From Proteobacteria bacterium UBA4457 (GTDB taxonomy: Bacteria > Pseudomonadota > Gammaproteobacteria > Ga0077536): a stretch of 22,719 nt of DNA. Every line of letters starts with the position of its first letter. The first letter of the stretch is position 1. Below are positions 15,758 to 22,719 of this stretch, in pieces. Location of the stretch: contig DGOV01000006.1 of assembly GCA_002390205.1 (NCBI GenBank), positions 1-22,719 on the forward strand, written 5' to 3'. The notes under the pieces were generated by a model. The model searched no databases. It saw nothing but the letters and a program-made list of their open reading frames with translations, and was not told the origin of the DNA. The translations under genes and the position numbers were made by a program.

Positions 15758-18700
15758 ATGTCAGTAAAAAAAATGCTTCACGAGCTTGCTTTGGAAAAAA
15801 TAATCGTACTCGACGGAGCGATGGGTACAATGATACAGCAACACGAGCTGACTGAAAAAGATTTTCGCGGTGACCTTTTCCTAGATCATAAATTTGACCT
15901 AAAAGGAAATAATGACCTGCTGACTCTCACTGCGCCTCATATTGTTGAAGGGATACACACTGCCTTCCTTGATGCAGGTGCTGATATTCTTGAAACGAAC
16001 ACGTTCAACTCAACTTCTATCGCGCAGTCTGACTACGGTCTCGAATCAATAGTTTTCGAATTGAATAAACAAGCAGCTTTAACCGCTCGACGCTCTATTG
16101 ACCTCTTTAAAACCAATAATCCAGGTATAACAAAAAAGTTTGTTGCTGGTGTATTAGGACCAACCAATCGAACCGCTTCAGTGTCTCCCGATGTAAATGA
16201 TCCCAGCGCGCGTAATGTTACATTTGAAGAGCTTGAGATAGCATATTACGAAGCTTGTCAGGGACTGGCAGCAGGAGGCGCTGACCTGTTTCTAATTGAA
16301 ACAGTTTTTGACACCTTAAATGCTAAAGCTGCAATTTTTGCCGTAAATCGATATTTGGAACAGACTAAAACTGACTTCCCCATAATGATTTCAGGAACGA
16401 TAACTGATAAAAGTGGTAGGACTTTGACTGGGCAAACAACAGAAGCTTTTTGGAACTCAGTTAGGCATGCCCAACCTATCTCTATAGGGCTTAACTGTGC
16501 CCTTGGTGCGGAAGATCTGGCGCCTTATATTGAAGAATTGTCACGAATCTCTGACTGTTTGGTAAGTGCGCACCCTAATGCTGGACTGCCCAACGCTTTT
16601 GGAGAATATGACGAAACGCCTGCTTATATGGGACAGGTGATCGAGCACCTCCTAAAAGCTGGATACATAAACATTATTGGAGGTTGCTGCGGAACGACGC
16701 CCGAACACATACGTACATTATCTGACTTGGCATCAAAATATCCACCTAGAACCGTACCTCAAATCATCCGCCGTTGCCGACTCAGTGGGCTAGAAGCTTT
16801 TAACTTATCCACAGATAAAGGTTTCGTTAATATAGGCGAGAGAACAAACGTTACTGGCTCGCCCAAATTTTCAAGATTAATTAAAGACAATGACTTTGAA
16901 AGTGCAGCTAAAATTGCTAGCCAGCAAGTCAGTAATGGTGCGCAAATCATTGATGTCAACATGGACGAAGGAATGCTCGACTCCGTAGGACTTATGACCA
17001 AGTACATTAATCTAATTAGTTCGGACCCTGACATAAGTCGAGTCCCAATAATGATCGACTCCTCAAAATGGGAAGTTCTTGAAGCAGGATTAAGATGTCT
17101 ACAGGGAAAAGGGATCGTCAACTCGATCAGCCTCAAAGAAGGAGAGGAAAAATTTCTTACCCAAGCACGATTAATTAAACGTTACGGTGCGGCCGCAGTG
17201 GTGATGGCCTTTGATGAAGAAGGTCAGGCAGATAGTACGGAGCGAAAATTTGAAATTTGCAAACGCTCGTACGAATTACTTACAGGGGAAATAGATTTTC
17301 CACCTGAGGACATTATTTTCGATCCCAACGTTCTAACGATCGCTACCGGTATAGCGGAGCATAATAATTACGCCAAAGATTTTTTCGAAGCTACTCGGTT
17401 GATTAAAGAACAACTGCCATATGCTCTTGTTAGCGGAGGGCTAAGTAACGTCTCTTTCTCATTCAGAGGGAATAACCCAGTGCGGGAAGCAATGCACTCC
17501 GTTTTCCTTTACCACGGAATACAAAACGGGCTAGACATGGCAATTGTTAATGCTGGTCAATTAGGCATGTATGAAAAAATCGAGCCCGCTTTGTTAAGTG
17601 CCATTGAAGACGTCGTTTTCAACAAGAACACAGATGGCACTGATAATCTTATAGAACTCGCCAGTGGTGTAGTCGAGGGAGAAAAAGAAGTAGAAGAACT
17701 TGCCGAATGGAGAACTAAAAGTGTCGAGGAAAGGCTTAGCCATGCGCTGGTTCAGGGAATAACTGATTTCATCATTGATGATACCGAAGAGGCGAGAAAA
17801 ACGTATAGCAAACCAATTCAAGTGATAGAAGGCCCTTTGATGGACGGCATGGGGATAGTTGGAGATTTATTTGGTAGCGGGAAGATGTTCCTCCCTCAAG
17901 TAGTAAAAAGCGCAAGAGTTATGAAAAAATCTGTTGCACACTTGATCCCCTACATCGAAGACGAGAAAACAAGCTCGGGAGACAATTCAGCGCAACCTTC
18001 CATAATCATGGCCACCGTCAAAGGTGACGTTCATGATATTGGGAAAAATATTGTGGGTGTAGTCCTACAATGCAACAATTTCAGGGTGATAGATCTAGGT
18101 GTGATGGTATCGCTTACAAACATTGTGGATGCTGCGGAAAGAGAAAAGGCCGACATCATAGGCCTAAGTGGTTTAATTACACCATCTTTGGACGAAATGG
18201 TTTACGTCGCCAAAGAAATGGAAAAAAGAAAGCTCAACATACCTTTACTTATAGGCGGAGCGACAACCTCACGGGCGCACACCGCCGTCAAAGTGGAGCC
18301 CGTCTATTCTGGGCCTACAGTCCATGTGAAAGATGCTTCTAGAGCAGTAGGAGTTATGACCAAACTAGTCAGCAAAGAGTTAAAGCCTAGTTTTGTCTCT
18401 TCTATACAAGATGAATATGCAACGCTTCGTAAAAGATATACCGATAGGAAAAAAGACTCCAATTTGATCAGTATGAGCAAAGCTCGATTAAATCGGCTTG
18501 CAATCGAATGGGATAGCTACACACCAATACCGCCTAAGTCTGCAGAAATAATCGTTTTAAATGATTATCCTTTAGAAGAACTAGTCGATTATATAGATTG
18601 GACTCCGTTCTTTATGGCTTGGGAGTTAGCAGGTAAATACCCGAGAATAATGACGGACGAAATAGTTGGAGAACAAGCAACAACGTTGCTACATGATGCA

Positions 18701-19453
18701 AAAATGATGTTGTCAGATATAGTCCTTCACAAAAAAATAAAAGCAAAGGCAGTGTTCAAAGTATTTCCTGTCAACAGCAGCGGTACAGAAGATGTTGAGT
18801 GCTATGAAAATAATAGTAGATCTGTAATAAGTGCACGTATTCACACCTTGCGCCAACAACAACCTAAACCACCTGGTCAACCTAACTATGCGTTAGCTGA
18901 TTTTATCGCTCCTAAGACAGCTGCCAAAGAAGACTATCTCGGAGCTTTTGCTCTAACGGCCGGTTTAGGGGTAGACGCACTAGTTAAAAAGTACGAGGCT
19001 GATCATGACGATTACAGCTCTATTATGGTAAAGGCTTTGGCAGATAGATTAGCTGAAGCTTTTGCTGAAAAGCTCCATGAAATTGTTCGTAAAGACTATT
19101 GGGGTTATGCGGCCGATGAAAGCTTGTCTGGGGAAGACCTTATCTCTGAAAATTATCAAGGGATTCGACCTGCACCTGGATACCCTGCATGTCCCGACCA
19201 CACTGAAAAAAAGACATTGTGGGAAATTCTTAATGTTGAAAAAAATATTGGAATGACACTAACAGAGAGCTATGCGATGAATCCGGCAGCGTCAGTATCT
19301 GGTTGGTATTTCAGTCATCCTAATGCACGATATTTTGGTGTGGGGAAAATCAACAGAGACCAGCTGGATGATTATGCGTCGAGGAAAGGCTTCACTTCAA
19401 AGGAAGCCGAGAGATGGCTATCGAGCAGTCTTAGCTACGAGCCTGAGGAATAA
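15758..19453 (+). CDS. metH: Cobalamin-dependent methionine synthase
   Basis: Transfers the methyl group of methyltetrahydrofolate to homocysteine through enzyme-bound methylcobalamin. The 1231-residue protein has all four modules. The homocysteine-binding domain has zinc ligands Cys247, Cys310 and Cys311 (IGLNCALG, GGCCGTTP). The pterin-binding domain starts at GERTNVTGSPKF. The cobalamin domain has the axial His759 in DVHDIGKN, at the same number as in E. coli, and the reactivation domain has RPAPGYPACPDH for S-adenosylmethionine. No residues appear lost. The 93-base leader is too short for a cobalamin riboswitch, and no MetJ or MetR box was recognised. No Shine-Dalgarno is visible before the ATG. 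asnS follows 8 bases after the stop. Confidence 0.98.
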   Translation: MSVKKMLHELALEKIIVLDGAMGTMIQQHELTEKDFRGDLFLDHKFDLKGNNDLLTLTAPHIVEGIHTAFLDAGADILETNTFNSTSIAQSDYGLESIVFELNKQAALTARRSIDLFKTNNPGITKKFVAGVLGPTNRTASVSPDVNDPSARNVTFEELEIAYYEACQGLAAGGADLFLIETVFDTLNAKAAIFAVNRYLEQTKTDFPIMISGTITDKSGRTLTGQTTEAFWNSVRHAQPISIGLNCALGAEDLAPYIEELSRISDCLVSAHPNAGLPNAFGEYDETPAYMGQVIEHLLKAGYINIIGGCCGTTPEHIRTLSDLASKYPPRTVPQIIRRCRLSGLEAFNLSTDKGFVNIGERTNVTGSPKFSRLIKDNDFESAAKIASQQVSNGAQIIDVNMDEGMLDSVGLMTKYINLISSDPDISRVPIMIDSSKWEVLEAGLRCLQGKGIVNSISLKEGEEKFLTQARLIKRYGAAAVVMAFDEEGQADSTERKFEICKRSYELLTGEIDFPPEDIIFDPNVLTIATGIAEHNNYAKDFFEATRLIKEQLPYALVSGGLSNVSFSFRGNNPVREAMHSVFLYHGIQNGLDMAIVNAGQLGMYEKIEPALLSAIEDVVFNKNTDGTDNLIELASGVVEGEKEVEELAEWRTKSVEERLSHALVQGITDFIIDDTEEARKTYSKPIQVIEGPLMDGMGIVGDLFGSGKMFLPQVVKSARVMKKSVAHLIPYIEDEKTSSGDNSAQPSIIMATVKGDVHDIGKNIVGVVLQCNNFRVIDLGVMVSLTNIVDAAEREKADIIGLSGLITPSLDEMVYVAKEMEKRKLNIPLLIGGATTSRAHTAVKVEPVYSGPTVHVKDASRAVGVMTKLVSKELKPSFVSSIQDEYATLRKRYTDRKKDSNLISMSKARLNRLAIEWDSYTPIPPKSAEIIVLNDYPLEELVDYIDWTPFFMAWELAGKYPRIMTDEIVGEQATTLLHDAKMMLSDIVLHKKIKAKAVFKVFPVNSSGTEDVECYENNSRSVISARIHTLRQQQPKPPGQPNYALADFIAPKTAAKEDYLGAFALTAGLGVDALVKKYEADHDDYSSIMVKALADRLAEAFAEKLHEIVRKDYWGYAADESLSGEDLISENYQGIRPAPGYPACPDHTEKKTLWEILNVEKNIGMTLTESYAMNPAASVSGWYFSHPNARYFGVGKINRDQLDDYASRKGFTSKEAERWLSSSLSYEPEE

Positions 19454-19461
19454 ATGCTGTC

Positions 19462-20841
19462 ATGTCTTTGTTCGAAGAAAAAAATGACGTTGTAAATCTA
19501 ATTAATGAAACAATGGCTCAGGAGCAGGTTATTGTTGCGGGATGGGTTCGTACAAAAAGAGTTGCCAAATCATTCTCGTTTATAGAATTAAACGACGGTA
19601 GCTGTCTAGCTAATATCCAAATAATCGTGGACAAAGAAACAACAGGTGCGGAAATATTAAATGAGATTCAGACGGGAGCGGCAGTTCACGTCATTGGGGA
19701 TTTGGTCAAGTCACTTGGACAAGGACAAGTGTGGGAAATTCATGCTTCCAAACTCCACTTGATCGGTCGCTGTGAAGATAGCTACCCGCTGCAAAAAAAG
19801 CGACATAGCGATGAATTTTTGAGAGAAATTGCACACCTCCGACCTAGAACAAACAAATACTCAGCTATCGCGCGTATCCGCTCAAGGTTAAGCTTTGCTA
19901 TCCACACTTTTTTCCAAGGAGAAGGTTTTCATCTAATAAACACGCCTATTATTACCAGTTCTGACTGTGAGGGCGCGGGAGAAATGTTTCAAGTAACTAC
20001 GCTAGATCCCAAAAACACTGATAATGACTATTCATCAGATTTTTTTGGTAAAAAAGCCAACTTAACAGTATCCGGACAACTTGCGCTGGAGACCTATTGT
20101 ATGGCTCTTAATAAGGTATACACCTTCGGACCGACTTTTCGGTCGGAAAACTCCAATACCGCACGACATATGGCCGAATTTTGGATGGTCGAACCAGAAA
20201 TGGCCTTTGCTAATATTTTTGACGACATGAATATTGCGGAAAAATTTGTCAAATCAATCGTATCTACAATAAAAACTCAAAGTGCGGCGGATTTAAATTT
20301 GTTTGCTCAGCACGTAGACCAAGGTTTGTTAGAAAGATTAGACAACATAATTGAGAGCGATTTCATAAGAATTACCTATAGTGAAGCAATTGAAATCTTG
20401 AGTCAAAGCAATCAAGAATTTGCATTTAAACCAGATTGGGGGAAAGATCTACAATCTGAGCATGAGCGTTATTTGACTGAAGCATATTTTAAAAAACCCG
20501 TTTTCGTTTACGATTGGCCTACAAATATTAAAGCTTTTTATATGCGTAGGAATGACGATGCGAAAACTGTTGCTGCAATGGATCTTCTCGTGCCGGGCAT
20601 TGGCGAACTAATAGGTGGAAGTGCGAGAGAAGAACGACTGGATGTGTTGCTTGCATCTATGGCTGACAAGGGCTTTAGTCAAGAGGACTATTGGTGGTAC
20701 CTGGACACTCGGAAGAATGGCTCGGTACCTCATGCTGGTTTTGGATTAGGGTTCGAGAGATTAATAATGTTAGTGACGGGTGTATCAAACATACGCGATG
20801 TTATCCCGTTTCCTCGCACCCCTAAACATTTGGAATTCTGA
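19462..20841 (+). CDS. asnS: Asparaginyl-tRNA synthetase
   Basis: Class IIb synthetase that charges tRNA(Asn) with asparagine. The 459-residue protein has an N-terminal OB-fold anticodon-binding domain (about 20–105), motif 1 around FFQGEGFHLINTPII, the flipping-loop region GAGEMFQVT (171–179), motif 2 FGPTFRSENSNTARHMAEFWMVEPE and motif 3 GFGLGFERL. It ends IRDVIPFPRTPKHLEF, typical of AsnRS. AEFWMVEPE and the C-terminus distinguish it from AspRS and LysRS. Its ribosome-binding site GAGGAA lies in the last codons of metH, 11 bases from the ATG, so translation of the two is probably coupled. The next gene starts one base after its stop. Confidence 0.97.
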   Translation: MSLFEEKNDVVNLINETMAQEQVIVAGWVRTKRVAKSFSFIELNDGSCLANIQIIVDKETTGAEILNEIQTGAAVHVIGDLVKSLGQGQVWEIHASKLHLIGRCEDSYPLQKKRHSDEFLREIAHLRPRTNKYSAIARIRSRLSFAIHTFFQGEGFHLINTPIITSSDCEGAGEMFQVTTLDPKNTDNDYSSDFFGKKANLTVSGQLALETYCMALNKVYTFGPTFRSENSNTARHMAEFWMVEPEMAFANIFDDMNIAEKFVKSIVSTIKTQSAADLNLFAQHVDQGLLERLDNIIESDFIRITYSEAIEILSQSNQEFAFKPDWGKDLQSEHERYLTEAYFKKPVFVYDWPTNIKAFYMRRNDDAKTVAAMDLLVPGIGELIGGSAREERLDVLLASMADKGFSQEDYWWYLDTRKNGSVPHAGFGLGFERLIMLVTGVSNIRDVIPFPRTPKHLEF

Positions 20842-20842
20842 T

Positions 20843-21139
20843 ATGAAAGTTATGGTGGATCTTTGTGTTGTACCTATTGGAGTTGGAGTGTCTGTCTCTG
20901 AATACATTGCTGAATGTGAAAAAATAATTCTTAAAAATAATTTGGAGTCTCAACTACACCCCTACGGCACCGTGATCGAAGGGGAGTGGGACTTGGTCTT
21001 TGCCGCTGTTAAGAAATGTCATGAACGTGTTCATGAAATGGGAGCGCCTAGAGTATTCACTTCTCTAAAAGTAGGAACAAGAACGGACAAAGAACAATCA
21101 ATGCAAGATAAAATCGATAGCGTTACCAGTAAACTTTAG
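20843..21139 (+). CDS. MTH1187/YqgV-family thiamine-binding protein
   Basis: Small 98-residue protein of the MTH1187 family (DUF77), a ferredoxin-like fold. Members bind thiamine or thiamine-like compounds and often form tetramers; the cellular role is unsettled. Recognised from the N-terminal strand MVDLCVVPIGVGVSVSEYIAECE, the central HPYGTVIEGEWDLVFAAVKKCHERVHEMGAPRV split by the usual loop, and the C-terminal strand VFTSLKVGTRTDK. ATG at 20843 is chosen because it follows the asnS stop by one base (TGATATG); an in-frame earlier ATG at 20780 would add unrelated residues inside asnS. It is coupled to asnS and followed by an acyl-CoA synthetase; no thiamine biosynthesis or transport gene lies nearby. 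Confidence 0.82.
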   Translation: MKVMVDLCVVPIGVGVSVSEYIAECEKIILKNNLESQLHPYGTVIEGEWDLVFAAVKKCHERVHEMGAPRVFTSLKVGTRTDKEQSMQDKIDSVTSKL

Positions 21140-21163
21140 TATTTTCACCTAGGGGAATTTTAT

Positions 21164-22719
21164 ATGTCCGAATCACAACTAAGCTACGTTAGTGGAACTA
21201 GCGACAAGCCGTTGATATTTCAAACGATAGGAAAGGCCTTAGAAAATTCTGCTAACGTCTTCGGAGAAAACGAGGCCCTCGTCTTTTGTCCTAGTAATCT
21301 GAGAATGACTTACCAACAACTGAACAACGCGGCTAATGAGTTTGCGGCCGGGTTATTGAAAATAGGACTTAAACCAGGAGATCGTCTGGGTATTTGGTCT
21401 CCTAACAGGCCTGAATGGGTGGTTACGCAGTTCGCGACGGCAAAAATTGGTGTCATTCTCGTAAATATTAACCCTGCATATCGTATTTCCGAGCTAGAAC
21501 ACGCGCTTAACCAAGTGCAATGCAAGGCATTAGTGTCTGCTGAGACATTCAAGAGCAGTAACTACGTAGAAATGATTCAGTCACTGGCCCCAGAGTTAAA
21601 AGACTCATCACCTGGCAATTTAAAAAGCCGTCGCCTCCCCTCACTGAAACACATCATCGTTATGTCCGATCAATTAGTTCCGGGTACCTCCCAATATAAA
21701 GACATTTCCATACAGGCCGACAACGAAATTTTACGCACGCTAGCAGAGATAGAAGACACGTTAGATCCTGACCAACCGATTAATATTCAGTTCACTAGCG
21801 GGACTACTGGTCTTCCTAAAGGTGCGACTTTATCTCATTTCAACATTATTAATAATGCCTACTTTGTAGGCCATGCGATGCGCTTCACTGAGGCAGACAG
21901 ATTATGTATACCAGTCCCCCTTTATCATTGCTTTGGCATGGTGATGGGAGTCTTATGTTGTTTAACCCATGGAGCAACAATGATCTTTCCTGGGGAAGGA
22001 TTTGATGCCGGTGAAGTACTTCAAGCTCTCGCGTCTGAGAAATGCACCGCTCTACACGGTGTGCCTACCATGTTTACAGCTGAACTTGCTCACCCAAAAT
22101 TCAGTGATACGGATTTCTCATCCTTGAGAACTGGTGTAATGGCGGGGGCACCTTGCCCCATAGAGGTCATGAAACAAGTCCAGACGATGATGGGCATGAA
22201 AGAAGTCACAATTGCTTACGGTATGACGGAAACTAGTCCTGTTAGCTTTCAATCCAGTACTGATGATCCTGTCGATAAGAGAGTATCTACTGTTGGAAGG
22301 GTAATGCCACACGTACAGGTGAAAATAATCAATGAGGAAGGTCGAACTCAACCCGTTGGGCAACAAGGAGAACTTTGTACCCGAGGATATAGTGTCATGC
22401 AGGGTTATTGGGGAGACAAAGAGAAAACAGATGGTGCAATCGACAATAATAATTGGATGCATACGGGCGACCTAGCCGTGATCGATCAAGAAGGCTATTG
22501 TAATATCACAGGACGCCTCAAGGATATGATAATCCGTGGCGGCGAGAATATTTATCCTCGTGAGATTGAAGAATACTTGTATCGGCATCCAAAAATACAA
22601 GATGTAGCAGTCTTTGGGGTTCCAGATCAACGGTTTGGGGAGACGGTAGCCACTTGGATCCAACTAAAACCTGGAGAGTCTTGTGAAGCTGAGGAAGTAA
22701 TAGAGTTTTGCACTGGCCA
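21164..22719 (+). CDS. AMP-dependent fatty acid/acyl-CoA synthetase, C-terminus cut by window edge
   Basis: Adenylate-forming ligase that activates a carboxylic acid, probably a medium- or long-chain fatty acid, to its acyl-CoA through an acyl-adenylate. The frame is open from ATG 21164 to the right edge (518 codons), with AGGGGA 7 bases upstream, a very good ribosome-binding site. Core motifs in order: A3 P-loop FTSGTTGLPKG (about 210–220), PLYHCFGM, substrate-pocket GVPTMF, GVMAGAPCP, A5 YGMTETSP, A7 HTGDLA and A8 hinge GRLKDMIIRGGENIYPREIE. The C-terminal lid with the A10 lysine lies mostly outside the window. The length and YHCFGMVMG resemble the FadD/ACSF2 group, but chain-length specificity cannot be read. 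It follows the MTH1187 gene by 24 bases. Confidence 0.93.
   Translation, partial: MSESQLSYVSGTSDKPLIFQTIGKALENSANVFGENEALVFCPSNLRMTYQQLNNAANEFAAGLLKIGLKPGDRLGIWSPNRPEWVVTQFATAKIGVILVNINPAYRISELEHALNQVQCKALVSAETFKSSNYVEMIQSLAPELKDSSPGNLKSRRLPSLKHIIVMSDQLVPGTSQYKDISIQADNEILRTLAEIEDTLDPDQPINIQFTSGTTGLPKGATLSHFNIINNAYFVGHAMRFTEADRLCIPVPLYHCFGMVMGVLCCLTHGATMIFPGEGFDAGEVLQALASEKCTALHGVPTMFTAELAHPKFSDTDFSSLRTGVMAGAPCPIEVMKQVQTMMGMKEVTIAYGMTETSPVSFQSSTDDPVDKRVSTVGRVMPHVQVKIINEEGRTQPVGQQGELCTRGYSVMQGYWGDKEKTDGAIDNNNWMHTGDLAVIDQEGYCNITGRLKDMIIRGGENIYPREIEEYLYRHPKIQDVAVFGVPDQRFGETVATWIQLKPGESCEAEEVIEFCTG

Noticed and set aside
20780..20842. Upstream start for the MTH1187-family gene inside asnS
   Set aside because: The extra 21 residues do not resemble the family, and ATG at 20843 directly follows the asnS stop.
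1..22719. Mobile element, prophage, defence system, CRISPR array or RNA gene
   Set aside because: No transposase, integrase, direct-repeat array, cloverleaf or rRNA sequence was recognised; all sizeable ORFs are core metabolic or cellular genes in compact operons.

Overview
The window looks like a chromosomal core region of a moderately AT-rich gammaproteobacterium, probably free-living and possibly marine. Three things point there: the smc–zipA–ligA block (ZipA is essentially gammaproteobacterial), the lepA–mucD–nadB neighbourhood in Pseudomonas-like order, and a ThrH phosphatase closely resembling the Pseudomonas enzyme. The lineage below class level cannot be read from this sequence alone. 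Genes are packed tightly. The longest gap is about 270 bases (mucD–nadB), so no stretch over 300 bases lacks a gene. I see no insertion sequence, prophage, CRISPR array, tRNA or rRNA.

Layout. On the minus strand at the left edge lie lepA (partial, cut by the window) and mucD (a DegP/DegQ-type periplasmic protease). The divergent plus-strand pair nadB and a YciK-like short-chain dehydrogenase follows. Then comes the minus-strand operon smc–zipA–ligA (chromosome organisation, division, DNA ligation). A plus-strand operon queF–cysZ–gluQ, with 1- and 20-base overlaps, joins two queuosine enzymes around a membrane protein. A minus-strand pair, an ATP:cob(I)alamin adenosyltransferase gene followed by thrH, converges on it. 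The right third is plus strand: an lptF-type LPS export permease, metH (B12-dependent methionine synthase), asnS, a small MTH1187-family thiamine-binding protein, and an AMP-binding acyl-CoA synthetase cut by the right edge.

Most worth a second look: (1) the NAD+-dependent DNA ligase LigA has lost its whole four-cysteine zinc finger, a clean in-frame shortening of about 20 residues in an otherwise complete protein; (2) nadB and mucD are direct neighbours, whereas in Pseudomonas-type genomes the sigma-E operon (rpoE/algU, mucA, mucB) lies between them; (3) queF, cysZ and gluQ are tightly coupled, which raises the question of what the CysZ/EI24 membrane protein does there; (4) QueF is the short single-domain type rather than the long type found in E. 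coli and Pseudomonas; (5) lptF stands without lptG; (6) several perfect inverted repeats lie in the gaps around mucD and between the adenosyltransferase and lptF. I found no evidence of a wholly new multi-gene system. The novelty is in altered versions and rearrangements of core genes.
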